Source: Bactericera cockerelli
Lineage: Eukaryota > Arthropoda > Insecta > Hemiptera > Triozidae
Assembly (NCBI GenBank): GCA_024516035.1
Contig: CM044964.1
Location: 24,063,956 to 24,127,955 of the forward strand
DNA length: 64,000 bases
Direction: 5' to 3'
The position numbers and the translations under genes were made by a program. The notes beneath the pieces were generated by a model. That model searched no databases. It was not told where the DNA came from and saw only the letters and a program-made list of their open reading frames with translations. Of this stretch, positions 21,700-32,519 are shown piece after piece (the first letter of the stretch is position 1; each line of letters begins with the position of its first letter).

Positions 21700-21812
21700 T
21701 ATAGCTCGATCGATAAAGCGTCGGACTTGTAACCGAAGATCGGTGGTTCCCAACCCAAGCTCAGAAAAGATTTAGAAGAGCGAGTTTGAGTAATTCTGAC
21801 ATCACGAAAATG
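21700..21812 (+). repeat. tRNA-derived SINE, type B
   Basis: Contains TAGCTCGATCGATAAAGCG, GACTTGTAACCGAAGATCGG and the tail TTCTGACATCACGAAAATGA. It lies between two oppositely oriented copies of the 38-bp minisatellite element. Confidence 0.7.
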
Positions 21813-21819
21813 AATTCAT

Positions 21820-21980
21820 CATCATAGGGTAGCATCATCGTGAACGATGGTAGCCAGACAGTGAAGGAATGACTCAGCACTTCTACTACTGTCTTTACAA
21901 GGAGGCTAATAATTGACAAGGGCCCCCAGAACCAAGCCAATGCTGGTCTACTCCCTGTTTATAGTCCCCCAGCCAGACCT
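21820..21980 (-). repeat. 38-bp minisatellite element, third copy, reversed
   Basis: Starts with ATCATCATAGG, continues with the reverse of the GCTGAGTCATTCC region and ends with about one 38-bp unit (CTACTCCCTGTTTATAGTCC). It forms an inverted pair with 21249-21565. Confidence 0.8.
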
Positions 21981-22054
21981 TAAATGAATTACACAATTTT
22001 ATTAAATAATATGATTATTCTTCATATAATAATAAATAAATGTGTTCTTTTGTG

Positions 22055-22315
22055 TATTATATCACAATTTTAGTTGGTAGCATAGACTCATACGATATTT
22101 CCGTACTGTTGATAACACAACATCTTATTTTCGCACATATTTCCACCACTAGGCGCTGCTCACATCAATGCAGCTACTCATTTTTCCTCATGAGGTACGA
22201 GTGGATCTCAGACATCCAAGTACAGAGCAGAAAAATCCGTGCGCTTCAGTGGACCGAACCTAGCTCACCGTGCGTGCAAGCCTGGTGTGCTACCCACTTG
22301 ACCACGGACTCGTAT
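22055..22315 (-). repeat. tRNA-derived SINE, type E-like
   Basis: The left end has TATCACAATTTTAGTTGGTAG. The right end has a degraded reversed B box (GACCGAACCTAGCTCACCG) and CTACCCACTTGACCACGG. The 113-codon ORF over it is the repeat read through. Confidence 0.7.
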
Positions 22316-22377
22316 CAACAAAAAAACACGCTCATTAAAAAAAAGTCATTAAAAACAAAAAACTGTCAATTATGGAC

Positions 22378-22521
22378 ATAACAATACTTCCTCGTTATTG
22401 GTTCACATTGTGGCGATTTTGAGATTTTATACAAAATCACTTCTATCTCCAAAACCGCTTAACCGATTTTCTTCAAATTGGTCTTATATGGTAAAATACC
22501 GTTTTTCCAACCATCAATCTC

Positions 22522-22555
<34 letters not shown>

Positions 22556-22800
22556 GAACACAATACTTCCGATTTCTAATATTAGAAATTTTTCGGAAGT
22601 AAAATACACTGTCAATTATGGACACTATAATACTTTCTCCTGATTGGTTCACATTATATACAAATGGAAATTTTTAGATTTTATACTAAATCACTTGTAT
22701 CTCCAAAATCGGATTTTCTTCAAAAAAGTTTCATGTGATAGGATTTCCAACATTTTGAATTCTGCAAAAAAGTCTGTATCGGACCCTATTTAAAGTACAC
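22378..22800 (-). repeat. Dispersed repeat H, two reversed pieces
   Basis: Two pieces: 22378-22600 and about 22605-22800. Each contains the reverse of the CACAATGTGAACCAAT and ACCGATTTTCTTCAAA regions; the first ends in the TTCTAATATTAGAA palindrome after a poly-A of about 30 bases. Looks like a tandem or nested pair. Confidence 0.62.
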
Positions 22801-23057
22801 TTCACACAAGCCGTCTCCTGAAGCTAATGTCCTTTTTCCTGTGCACAGAAGAAGGATATTAAGGTAATGGGAACTTAAATCATGCCCCGGACACACGGTC
22901 GTGTCCAATCCTGGACCATTCCGTGCAATTAACAGGTGAGGAGGAGAGAGGAGGCACAGTATCTAGCTTCCAGAGGTAGACTATCATTCTAGTAGTATAA
23001 ATAGTATACATGTATAACAGTCATGTATCTATAAAAAATAATAATAGTAAGGTATAA

Positions 23058-23275
23058 TAATAAAAATTTATTGGAAGGTAACCATCAGGCGAAGTTGATG
23101 CTTTAAGCATTTTCTACCAACTAATCCTCAGAGTCTTATTATGATGTGGTCTAACACTCAAATTAAAGAGGAAAAATTCATGCATTGGTAGAGATTCAAA
23201 CCAACGGATCCCTACGCTACCTGGATTACAAGACTAGCGCTTTAACGACTTGACTACCACTACACACTTACACTT
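23058..23275 (-). repeat. tRNA-derived SINE, type A
   Basis: The + strand shows GGAAGGTAACCATCAGGCG, TTAATCCTCA-like tail parts and AACCAACGGATCCCTACGCT. It ends immediately left of the long-terminal-repeat transposon at 23325. Confidence 0.75.
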
Positions 23276-23324
23276 GACTACCAATTTATCTACATTCCAG
23301 AGTAAACTATTAAGAAAAAGCTTA

Positions 23325-24240
23325 TAGTCTAGTAATCCTGGCTTTTAAAAATGCAAGTTTTGGTGTAGTTTTGATTTTTTGTACCATAGTGTATTTTGAG
23401 CTGCTGAACACGAATCTGAGGTTTGCCAACAAAAATTTTACCGGCAAATTTTTTTACAGGCAAAAAACAGGCAAAAAATTGGACTATTTTTAGTTTTTCT
23501 GAAATATCTCCCAAGTGATTTAATAAACGCCAACACTAACTCTATACAAAGTTGTTCACAACTAAATTCCCTACATTTTATATTCTACAAAAAAATTTGT
23601 GCGATCAACCTTTGAGCTTTGAGGGCGCCCGCAAAATGCAGGCAAAAAATCAAAAGTGGCCACATTTGCGATTTTTTAAAATTTTACTTCAAAATAACGC
23701 TCCTGACAATATTTTTGGCAGTTAAAGACGTCATTGATGGCTTACAGGCTAAAGTTACAGACTTTTTCAGCCTTTTAGAAGGACCTTTGCAGCCTTTTGG
23801 AGTGATCACAGTCACCTGTGTCTATTTAGAACCCTGGTTTTAAAACAAAAAGTTTTGCTGTACTTGTGATTTTTGGTAATATAGTGTATTTATAGCTGCA
23901 AAGTATGAATTTGACGTTTGCCAACAAAAAAATTGCCGTCGTTTTTTAACAGGCAAAAACGGCCTGAATGGAGCTTTTTTCAGTTTTTAACAATATCTCC
24001 GAAACTGTGCATTTCAAAGCAACGTTGGGTGAATACTAAGTTCAACATAACTGAATTTCCTACATATTATGTTCCCAATATTTTTTTGTGCAACCAACCT
24101 TTGAGAGCGTCCTCAAAGCCCAGGCAAAAAGTCAGAAAAGGCAAAATTTGAAATTTTTGAAGTTTTACCTCGACATAACCTTCTTGGCAGTGTGAATGAT
24201 ATTAATAATGGTTTAAAGGCTAAATTTTTTGACCTTTGCA
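23325..24240 (+). repeat. Left long terminal inverted repeat (family T)
   Basis: Starts TAGTCTAGTA and is the inverted counterpart of about 26110-27091, and a direct counterpart of 62970-63960. It contains two diverged units about 510 bp apart (about 23347 and 23852), each with AGTGTATTT, TTTGCCAACAAAAA and an ACAGGC(A)AAAA stretch. Apparent ORFs here (for example 23619-23843) recur in all three copies because the DNA is repeated, not because a protein is conserved. The first 25 bases inside the terminus differ from the other two copies. Confidence 0.88.
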
Positions 24241-25760
24241 GTACATCTTTGTGAGGGACTTGGATCAGGGTCCTCCATTGATGGCATGATATCGCAATGC
24301 AAGCATAGAGCGGAGCAGGAGAGTCCTGCTTTCCTGCAGCCACAGTTTCCTGTACATTTGCAGGAAACGAGCTTCAGCAATTCGAGGGGAGCGGGGGCAG
24401 AGAGATTTAATATAGGTTCTAGACCTGTTTGAGTTTGCTTCCATCCCCATTCTTCAGGAGCTTTACTTACTCCCAACCATTGTTGCACTTGATGGTACAG
24501 GGTACACCCTGAGGGAGTGCACACGGTGGTAACGCAGCAATGTTGGAGTTGATTCTAAAGGCTACCTTGGTATAACATATGTATCGGAGATGGTTAAGTG
24601 AAGACGGACTTTTTCAACTGGACGCATACAAATGTATTAAGAAGCGTTCTCCTGCTGCCGCTACAGAGTCTTGGGACGCTTTAGAGTCTTTGAAGACGTC
24701 TATAACTTTTCCAAGACTAGGACTTTTTACAAGGGTTTTTAAAAATTTCCCTATTTCCTTGTTTAAAGAGAGCCGACGTCTTATCACACCTGCTCATTGC
24801 ATGTAGAAAGAGAATGTGTTCTTTCACGCATGAGGAAGTTGCAGCTTCAAGGGATGAATACAAAGCTGGACAAATGGTCTGCTTTCCAGGTTTTAAATAG
24901 AAGACATTGTCAACTTCACAGAGCACAATCAAGATTACTAATATTCCCCTACTATAGTAACAGTCTCATTTGAGTGCGGTCGTAACAATCAGTACGCCTG
25001 CATCTTCTTCTGCCTGCTTATATTGCAAACCTGCTTCTGAAAGTTTGGTAGCAAGTAAGTCAATGAGACGACTCTTATTTCTTGGATTTGCTAGAAAAAA
25101 ATCTTTTGACATTGTTGGTGTCATGGTGTCATCAAAAAGCATTTCTGCAGATGAGAGAGTCCTCGTTCTCCTCATACGCTCAGCTGTCTTTGTTCCTCTT
25201 TGAATATCTTCAGGCTAGCCATCGAAGACAACTACTGCCCCAGGATATTTGGGGATGACATACTGCATGTATCTGTCACAGTTTGAAGAGAATGATGCAT
25301 TTGTAGCCAGACAACTCAGTGTAACAGGACTCCCCCATCAATTACATATTGCACCTGACCAGTAAAGTGCTTGTTCGTCAGGGGCTTAAGATTTTTGTAT
25401 AGAGTGGACTTTGTTCCTTTTCTCATGCATCCTTTGTCAAAAAGTGACAAAGAATAAGGTCCTAGATCGTAGCTCAAAAAGTTTTCGAGTTTTTCGTTGG
25501 AATGCTTAGCAAATGAAATCCGTTGGAATAAAGTTGTGGGATTCACGGGGACCATTCGAACATCTCCATTCTATTTTTGTTGTCTCTTTTTACTCCTGCA
25601 TCCTTCAAAACAACGAGTTGATCAGAGCTAGAAAGCGAAACACCACAGAAATGTTCGATTTGTTCTGACACATGCTGAATGGATGTCATCCCCATTGTCC
25701 ATCTTATGAGAACGCTTTCTCCAACACCACGACCATGAGTAAGGCGTCAACCATTAGAAA
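24213..25760 (-). pseudogene. Decayed transposon gene with C-terminal Cys-rich (CXC-like) region
   Basis: Recognisable pieces run in order on the minus strand but change frame. 25600-25700 encodes EHFCGVSLSSSDQLVVL, then a stop. 25316-25555 encodes a segment with LGPYSLSLFDKGCMRKGTKS. 24966-25175 has LANPRNKSRLIDLLATKL and EEDAGVLIVTTAL. 24717-24932 has VKEHILFLHAMSRCDKTSAL. About 24640-24720 has GERFLIHLYA. 24213-24524 has VQQWLGVSKAPEEWGWK and the cysteine-rich SCKCTGNCGCRKAGLSCSAL. From memory this architecture belongs to a multicopy family of uncharacterised invertebrate proteins: a middle region that resembles PIN/FEN-type nuclease folds (RLIDLL..., E.DAxxLIV) and a CXC-type tail. The nuclease fold is inference. 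Several frame shifts and stops mean it is not functional. Confidence 0.6.
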
Positions 25761-26109
25761 CATCAAACCTTTAAAATCAGGTGCCCAATATAAAAATTGA
25801 AAATGAACTGCTTATAATGTAGAAATATAGGACAGTGGAATAGATAGGCGTTGCCATCACAAACTAATCTCACATCGACCTCACGGATCTCACCTAGCCT
25901 CATTGGAACCGGCAAAATTTAGCAATACTCACTTAGGATGACATTTGAAAGAATAGTAGGAAATAGTTTGTTGGCCAGCAACTTATTTTTTTGCAAACAC
26001 AATATTCGGGACTCAGCAGTCCAAATACTCTAGTGTACCAAAAATTAAAACTACAACAAAACTCTTTGTTTAAAAACAAGGAAGGGTACTAGATTGATGC
26101 AAGTGATCC

Positions 26110-27091
26110 TGATCTAGATCCAGGTATTACAAAAAATCTGCAAAGGTCACGAAATTTAGCTTCTAAAGTTTAGACCTTTAGAGTCTAAACTAAACAATAT
26201 CATACACACTGCCAAGAAGGTTATGTCGAGGTAAAACTTCAAAAAGTCCAAATTTGCCTTTTCTGATTTTTTGCCTGTGCTTTGAGGACACTCTCAAAGC
26301 TCAAAGGTTGGTTGCACAAAAAAATATTGGGAACATAATATGTAGGAAATTCAGTTATGTTGAACTTAGTATTCACCCAACGTTGCTTTGAAATGCACAG
26401 TTTCGGAGATATTGTTAAAAACTGAAAAAAGCTCCATTCAGGCCGTTTTTGCCTGTTAAAAAAATGACGGCAATTTTTTTGTTGGCAAACGTCAAATTCA
26501 TACTTTGCAGCTATAAATACACTATATTACCAAAAATCACAAGTACAGCAAAACTTTTTGTTTTAAAACCAGGGTTCTAGATAGACACAGGTGACTGTGA
26601 TCACTCCAAAAGGCTGCAAAGGTCCTTCTAAAAGGCTGAAAAAGTCTGAAACTTTAGCCTGTAAGCCATCAATGACGTCTTTAACTGCCAAAAATATCGT
26701 CAGGAACGTTATTTTGAAGTAAAATTTTAAAAAATCGCAAATGTGGCCACTTTTGATTTTTTGCCTGCATTTTGCGGGCGCCCTCAAAGCTCAAAGGTTG
26801 GTCGCACAATTTTTTTTGTAGAATATAAAATGTAGGAAATTTTGTTGTGAACAACTTTGTATAGAGTTAGTGTTGGCGTTTATTAAATCACTTGGGAGAT
26901 ATTTCAGAAAAACTAAAAATAGTCCAATTTTTTGCCTGTTTTTTGCCTGTAAAAAAATTTGCCGGTAAAATTTTTGTTGGCAAACCTCAGATTCGTGTTC
27001 AGCAGCTCAAAATACACTATGGTACAAAAAATCAAAACTACACCAAAACTTGCATTTATTTCGCTATTTTTGGGCTTGCGGTACTAGACTA
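26110..27091 (-). repeat. Right long terminal inverted repeat (family T)
   Basis: Reverse complement of the left arm and closely matching 62970-63960, including CCGCAAGCCCAAAAATAGCG next to the terminus, which the left arm lacks. The inner limit is near 26100, where the CACTTGCATCAATCTAG match to the third copy stops. Confidence 0.88.
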
Positions 27092-27179
27092 TTATACCTA
27101 CCTAGGTAATACTGCCGGAGGAAGACTGAAAAGTCCCTTTACTCGAGCAAGAATAGCAAATACCATAGAGATAGCTATC

Positions 27180-27600
27180 CAGTAAATATTATAACAGTAA
27201 TGTTATATCTGGTACCCATATTATAACAGTAATGTTATATCTGCTTTTATCTGGTACCCAAGTAGTACATCTTCCGTACCCAACTAGTATTTTTTACCTG
27301 CGTGTTTTTTACCAAAGTAGTAGTCCTGTACCCAAGTAGTAAACACCGAGTAATGTATCTGCTTAGTAAGTAAATAAAGTATACAGTGAACATAAGTAGT
27401 ATTTACATAATTATGTTTACTCTATATTTTTTTACCAGTTATAATTTTAAGAACCCTCGCGTGGGATTTAATCCACAATTAAGGTGAATGTATATAAATG
27501 GAAGAACAGATTAAGGTATATTATGTTACTTGAATTACCTTAGTGGAACATATAAGTCTTTTATATCTATGGTCGGGATTATTTTTTTTTTTTTTTTACA
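27180..27600. other. AT-rich stretch with short local duplications
   Basis: A 40-base local duplication at 27186-27255 (ATTATAACAGTAATGTTATATCTG twice, described by its key part AACAGTAATGTTATATCTG). Several GTACCCAA(G/C)TAGTA motifs occur at 27247-27330. No gene. Confidence 0.55.
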
Positions 27601-27930
27601 ATACTATCTATCAGGGTCGACGTTGTTCAACCTCATGGTTGGTTGGTTTTGGCACATTTTTTTACGGCTCGATGCTCTTCCTAACGCCAACGATTCTATA
27701 ATATGTTTTAACGTCCTAGATTAGGACAGGCGTTTTACCCTCCATTCGCTGGGAATCGTACCAGCTGCCCACATTAACCTCACCCAGCCTGTGTAGGGCC
27801 GTAAATGCCAACCTCATATGTACGGAGGGAACAGAATGTTCTGTGTGAAAATCTGCTCCAACCGGGGATCGACCTCAGGATCTCTGGACTACAAGCAGTA
27901 GTCACAACCGTTACGTCACGGTTCTTTATT
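27600..27930 (-). repeat. RTE-like tail fragment followed by type G SINE, both reversed
   Basis: 27600-27690 is the reverse of the motif at 18335 (GGGTCGACGTTGTTCAACCT). 27710-27930 is a type G SINE: GGCGTTTTACCCTCCATTCG, TGCCCACATTAACCTCACCC and the reversed head ACCGGGGATCGACCTCAGGA. Confidence 0.65.
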
Positions 27931-27934
27931 TTAT

Positions 27935-28165
27935 TATGTCTTATTTTTAGTGGGTAGCATCGACATTACAACTAATGCTAATGCATCATATCTCTTACTA
28001 CCCATCATATTTAAATATCAATCTTGTAATGCCGCCACTAGTCGTTTCCCACTCTTACAACTACCTAATTGTCTTCACATAATATCCCGACCCTGCCGGG
28101 ATTCGAACCCAGGTCACCTGGAGTGTAATCCGAGCATGCTAACGCTAGACCAAGGTGACTACTGA
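27935..28165 (-). repeat. tRNA-derived SINE, type E
   Basis: The left end has TTTTTAGTGGGTAGCATCGA. The reversed B box is CCGGGATTCGAACCCAGGTC. Close to 2845 and 53318. Confidence 0.75.
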
Positions 28166-28194
28166 AAAAAAAAATTGAAAACAAAAATATCATA

Positions 28195-28345
28195 TTTTTG
28201 TATCAATTACCTACTTTCGTGATATCACAACTGCTCAACTGCTTAAACTCGCTTTACAAAATCTACGCTGAAACCGGGACTTGAACCATCAACCTCCAGG
28301 TTTCAAGTCCGCCGCTTTATCGATCAAACTACTGAGGTCGTTTGA
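28195..28345 (-). repeat. tRNA-derived SINE, type B
   Basis: The + strand shows TTTCGTGATATCACAACTGC, ACCGGGACTTGAACCATCA and CCGCCGCTTTATCGATCAAA, the reverse of the type B head and tail. Confidence 0.8.
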
Positions 28346-28463
28346 ATTCTTAGAAATTAGTAGGTAATTTAATTTTCTTTTGACACTATTATGATAAACA
28401 TACACTTACATTTAGTACTGGATATTAAGGAATTATTATAATTTTCTTTTCTCCTTGTTTCAG

Positions 28464-28559
28464 TGACAAAAATCTATTGAATAATCGAAGCTTATTCTCA
28501 GCTTTGCATTTGAAGTGTCTCACCAAACTCGACAGCATTGAAACCCACTTGAATTCCAG
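28464..28559 (+). CDS. Candidate internal exon of the unrecognised gene
   Basis: A strong acceptor (CTTTTCTCCTTGTTTCAG) and a near-consensus donor (CAG|GTAAGG) bound 96 bases, open in a single frame that takes one base in front and leaves AG behind. The 31 whole codons begin DKNLLNNRSLFSALHLKCLT and end DSIETHLNS. The phase matches the candidate exon at 157-282 (AG|T gives Ser). The exon lies in a SINE-rich tract but is itself not a SINE. A leucine-rich-repeat reading is tempting but the spacing does not fit well. Unrecognised family. Confidence 0.45.
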
Positions 28560-28669
28560 GTAAGGCTTGTCGAAAATCCATGTTAACCCGAAAGGTTGCT
28601 GCACTATCTATGTTCTTTTAGTGGGTGGAAATTTTGTATCATTTTTTTTTTTTTTAAAGTTATCATAAT

Positions 28670-28795
28670 TATATTTGAGTTAATCACTTTCATGACATCT
28701 CAACTACTCAAACTCGATTTACTAAATCCATGCTGGAACCGGGACTTGAACCACCGACCTCCAGGTTACAAGTCCGCCGCCTTATCTATCTCTAT
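28670..28795 (-). repeat. tRNA-derived SINE, type B
   Basis: Reverse of the type B consensus: CACTTTCATGACATCTCAAC, CGGGACTTGAACCACCGACC and CCGCCGCCTTATCTATC. Confidence 0.8.
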
Positions 28796-28902
28796 CCATG
28801 TTTTAATTTTTTTTTTTTTAATCCTTTTTAAATCCATTCGTGAGCCACGAAAAGTATTCAGTCCGAAACAATAATAATACTCTTTCGAGGAAAGACTGAC
28901 CT

Positions 28903-29030
28903 CAGTAGCTTGATCGATAAGGTGACGGACTTGTAGTCAGAGGTCGGTGGTTCAAGTCCCAAGTTCAACAATAATTTAGTAAAAGCAAGTTCGAGTAATT
29001 GTGATATTACGAAAGTGATTAACACAAATA
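28903..29030 (+). repeat. tRNA-derived SINE, type B
   Basis: Forward copy with CTCAGTAGCTTGATCGATAA and TTGTGATATTACGAAAGTGA, about 110 bases from the reversed copy at 28670-28795. Confidence 0.8.
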
Positions 29031-29039
29031 TCTATGATT

Positions 29040-29130
29040 TCCTCTTTAGTAGAAGTTAACCACCAGGCGAGGTTAATGCTGAAAGCATTTTGTACCACCT
29101 AACTCTCAGAGATTTATTATTATGTGGTCA
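29040..29130 (-). repeat. Type A SINE tail fragment
   Basis: GTTAACCACCAGGCGAGGTT and GCATTTTGTACCACCTAACT match the type A tail. The tRNA-like head is absent. Confidence 0.65.
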
Positions 29131-29224
29131 CAATGTGAAATAAATGAACAACGGATGGAGACGATTTGCGATTTTTTTTATAGTGGATGTGCTAAATTCA
29201 CTGATTTTATTGTCAAAATATCCA

Positions 29225-29560
29225 TGTCGATAGCACTTTGAATACACCAGTTCTAATTCTGTTAATGAAGCAACGTCCAGCGAGGTTAGGATTTTGATAG
29301 GTTACAATTAATATTCGAATTCTCGTTCACTATTCCCAGTCCACTCAGTCTGGGTGAGGTTTGTGAGCCTCCAGGGAATAGAGGGTAAAACCCGCGTCGT
29401 CATATTATCATTTAATATGACGTTCGATTCCCGGCCGGAGTGGAAATTCTGACCGAGTTTTTCCGTTTCCGGAATGGCATGGATGTAAAGGTAAACTACC
29501 CTGAGGTAATGCGAGAGCGGTTCCGGGGCACAACTACCTAAAAAAAAGAGAGAAAAAAGA
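29225..29560 (+). repeat. 5S-derived SINE joined to another tRNA-like SINE
   Basis: 29235-29400 has TTGAATACACCAGTTCTAAT and AAGCAACGTCCAGCGAGGTT (5S-like), then GGAATAGAGGGTAAAACCC. 29420-29560 has GTTCGATTCCCGGCCGGAG and GGAATGGCATGGATGTAAAG, matching the SINE at 43150-43320. Confidence 0.65.
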
Positions 29561-29629
29561 TATCAACAACAAAAATGTCAAGCTTATAGATAATACTGAC
29601 GTTTTTGACAAAATCGCTTCGGACTATAA

Positions 29630-29830
29630 TAATAATAATATCGCCTGATTTATACTGCCTGATTAAGACTAGTAAAGTCCCATTATTCCAGCAGTAAGCC
29701 CAAGACATATTATTATGTGTTCAAAATCCCGATAACTTGTCTTGTCCCGGCTGGGTTTCGAACCCACGACAACTGGATTTTCTGGATTCACAGAGTGCCG
29801 CTTTTACCACTGAGCTACCGGAACAGACTC
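29630..29830 (-). repeat. tRNA-derived SINE, type C
   Basis: The + strand shows ATATCGCCTGATTTATACTG, CATTATTCCAGCAGTAAGCC and the reversed head GGGTTTCGAACCCACGAC, ending CACTGAGCTACCGGAACAG. Confidence 0.78.
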
Positions 29831-30574
29831 TATGACTACATTATGATAATTTTGATACAGGAGTAATGATAATTTTCGACTGTAATCATTGACAAGCTCT
29901 ATGACTATAGTAACACTTATAAACTTTTGGGAAACTTCACAAGTCGATATTGAAATTCAGAGAAAATATACTTTGAAAATTTGCTGCCTCAGAAAGAAGG
30001 AAAAAAATCCCACAATTGCGATGTGCCCGAAAAATCAGAGTGCCCAAAAAATCTCCATATATATGTATAAATTTAAATACAACTTCTGGTAATGTTTTTT
30101 CTCCAGACACCCTGTATAAAACGTAACGGGTGGGTGTACTGGGTGAACATGAAAATAGTAACCTCCAACATTTATTTATTTAAACATACCATTGAGTTGT
30201 TCTCAATGGTTTATTGTGCTCGGATAGAAAATAAATACTTCATTCCTGTACACGCGATCTCACCATCTGTTATTCGGAATGGACAGTTTGAAAATACCAC
30301 CTACATCATTTATTTTACTTTCTCTAGTTTTATCATCATCATCATCGCTATCACTAAATCATTGTTTTCATCATTGAAATCATTATTATTATCATTAAAT
30401 GCACAGGAAATAAATAAATAAGCTTTAATTACCTAATACTATGGATTGAATAGGTATTATAAATAGTTGAGCATTTCCTACCTTCTTTTTTATTTCCTTA
30501 ATTCTTACTATTATTTCTTTTCTCCTATATATTATGTTACTTAATCTTTTAAATTCGTTTGTTATCATAATTAT

Positions 30575-30720
30575 TTTGTGTTAACCACTTTCGCGCGTGA
30601 TTTATCACAACTACTCAAACTCGCTTTGCTAAAACTACGCTGAAACCGTGACTTGAACCACGAACCTCTAGGTTACAAGTCTGCCGCCTTATCGATCAAG
30701 CTACTGAGGTCGGTTGAATT
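30575..30720 (-). repeat. tRNA-derived SINE, type B
   Basis: Reverse copy with GTGATTTATCACAACTACTC, GTGACTTGAACCACGAACCT and GATCAAGCTACTGAGGTCGG. Confidence 0.8.
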
Positions 30721-31014
30721 CGTTAGTAGTTATTGCTTCTTAAGGCTTAACCGCTTCATAAGTGTAAACGCAGTATTGTATATAAAAAAAAATGTTTCTC
30801 GATTTTTTTAATATTTTAATTTATTTCCCGTTTTTTCTGTCTCTCCTTTTTCTATGTGTTTCTATCTTTGTGCGAGGTTTTAGGTATTGCTTTTTTGTAC
30901 CTATTTCTGTTTGGATGTACGTACATAGGTTCACTCTTCTAGTTAAAATGATTTTTTTGGTAACTTTTTTTTCTCAGGTTACAATTATAAAAATTTGCAG
31001 GTGTAATTCCAACA

Positions 31015-31110
31015 ATCGTCCCGGTGTCTCAGTGGTCAAGGCGTCGCTTCGATCTGGTAATCCATAGGTTATGGGTTCGAAATCCAGCCGTGACATGTTA
31101 TCCTCTTATT
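31015..31110 (+). repeat. tRNA-derived SINE, type C, head
   Basis: CCCGGTGTCTCAGTGGTCAA and TGGGTTCGAAATCCAGCCG. The tail breaks off after TGTTATCCTC. Confidence 0.68.
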
Positions 31111-31239
31111 GATACTACGAAATATAATTATTAAAATAAAATGATTTGAAATGAAGAAGTTATATGTATAACATTCGTTCTTGATTTCAAATAATTGTAG
31201 ATCCGATCTAGGGTATTAAAACAATAATACAACATACTA

Positions 31240-31640
31240 CTGTACTAAGCACTTGCTTGCCATGTGGAGGGTCCCGGGTTCGATCCCCTCTGACGACAAT
31301 AATTTGTATTCAAAATTTGGTAACGATTGTGTGTAAGGGATACCTTTTGGTACGCTCCTGTTGACCCAGCAACTTTTTATTTTATTTTATAATCAGCAGC
31401 CAAGTATGGGTTGAGGTGGAAGAGATTGACATAGCCACCAGAACCTCCCTCAAATCGGAGTTTCAAATAATCACTTCGCAATTCCCAACACCTTAATGCA
31501 CTTTCCATTGTGTCACTTCTCGCCCATCAAAGGGGAGACAAGACATACTACGGAATGGGCAGGCTACAACACAGACCACAAGCGTCTACAGTAGCTCTGG
31601 TTTCATGGCTACGAAATAAAAACGACTGTAAAACAAACAT
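31240..31640 (+). repeat. tRNA-derived SINE, type D, with internal extra segment
   Basis: The head has GGGTCCCGGGTTCGATCCCC. The body is interrupted at about 31368-31505 by a segment with GGAAGAGATTGACATAGCC and CCTCCCTCAAATCGGAGTTT, which also occurs in the reversed copy at 36805-37065. It ends CATGGCTACGAAATAAAAAC. The shared insert suggests a distinct longer subfamily. Confidence 0.7.
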
Positions 31641-32189
31641 CTTTTTAATAAAAAGATATGTAGTCTACATGTACGAGTATGTACCTCTTCTCAGACTAAA
31701 TTCTATTTCAAAGTAATTTTTACTTATTATATGTATAACATTTTCTTATCAGTAAGGCGCTAAAGATACCTAAAGTTGACTCCTAATGTACTATCACACA
31801 GTGTACTTGTGTAGTGTCTAGTCTGTATAGACATACATTTATATTTAAAATAGTTGTATAAGTCATCTATAACTTCTTAATGACGCACATCTTATCTTTC
31901 AACAAGTAACCTGGAATACTGTCAGTATTGAAAATTCCACAAGGAGAATGCTAAGTTTAGATACCTATCATTCTATTTATTTTCTCACGTTCACCAGTTT
32001 AAAAATACCTACATAGAGTGCTTAAATTAAGTTCATTTGTATATGGACTTTCTGGTCCATAAACAAGTCTATGTATTCACGTTTTTTGACATAAATGACA
32101 TTTTTCTTGAAATTTGTCGCGACGACCTATTAACTCAAAGCGAGAAAGTTTAAGGTGAGGGTTTGAGCTTTCAATCATTTGATAATTGA

Positions 32190-32415
32190 AGAAATATGCA
32201 CTGGTAGTCAAGTGGTTAAGGCGCGAGTCTGGTAATCCAGGTAGCGTAGGGGGATCCGTTGGTTCGAATCCCACCCAGTGCATGAATTTCTCCTCATTAA
32301 TTTGAGTTTTTGACCACTTAATAAGACTCTGAGGGTTAGGTGGTAGAAAATGCTTTGAGCATTAACCTCGCTTGGTGGTTAGCTTCCACTAAAGAGTGTT
32401 ATTATACTTATTATT
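32190..32415 (+). repeat. tRNA-derived SINE, type A, best-preserved copy
   Basis: The head runs GCACTGGTAGTCAAGTGGTT, GTCTGGTAATCCAGGTAGCG, GTTGGTTCGAATCCCACCCA. The tail has GGTAGAAAATGCTTTGAGCA and ends with TTATTATA. A second piece of the tail (GGTGGTTACCTTCCACTTAA) lies at 32478-32510. Confidence 0.8.
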
Positions 32416-32519
32416 ATAAGGAAGTCTCGAAAATCGTTTATATCAAGGGTATAAGGTCTAGTGTGTGGGCCTCCGTTCACCTGGTGGTTACCTTCCACTT
32501 AAGAGTGATATTATCATAA

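Larger units (their letters stand above)
23325..27091 (-). mobile_element. 3.8-kb transposon with roughly 0.9-1-kb inverted termini and a decayed gene
   Basis: Terminal TAGTCTAGTA at the left (23325-23334) is mirrored by TACTAGACTA at the right (27082-27091). TTA lies directly outside both ends (23322-23324 and 27092-27094) and may be a 3-bp target duplication; a chance match is about one in 64. The interior carries a broken minus-strand gene. Long inverted termini and a single internal gene indicate a cut-and-paste-type DNA transposon, but I cannot assign the superfamily. Confidence 0.8.

Noticed and set aside
23619..23843. Conserved 74-residue protein found three times (also 26563-26787 and 63274-63498)
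   Set aside because: The three ORFs are in the inverted termini of one transposon family, so DNA-level repetition explains the conservation; no start context or domain.
28464..28559. Leucine-rich repeat exon of an LGR-type receptor
   Set aside because: The exon is 96 bp rather than the usual 72-75 bp and the LxxLxLxxN spacing is not met; left as unrecognised.
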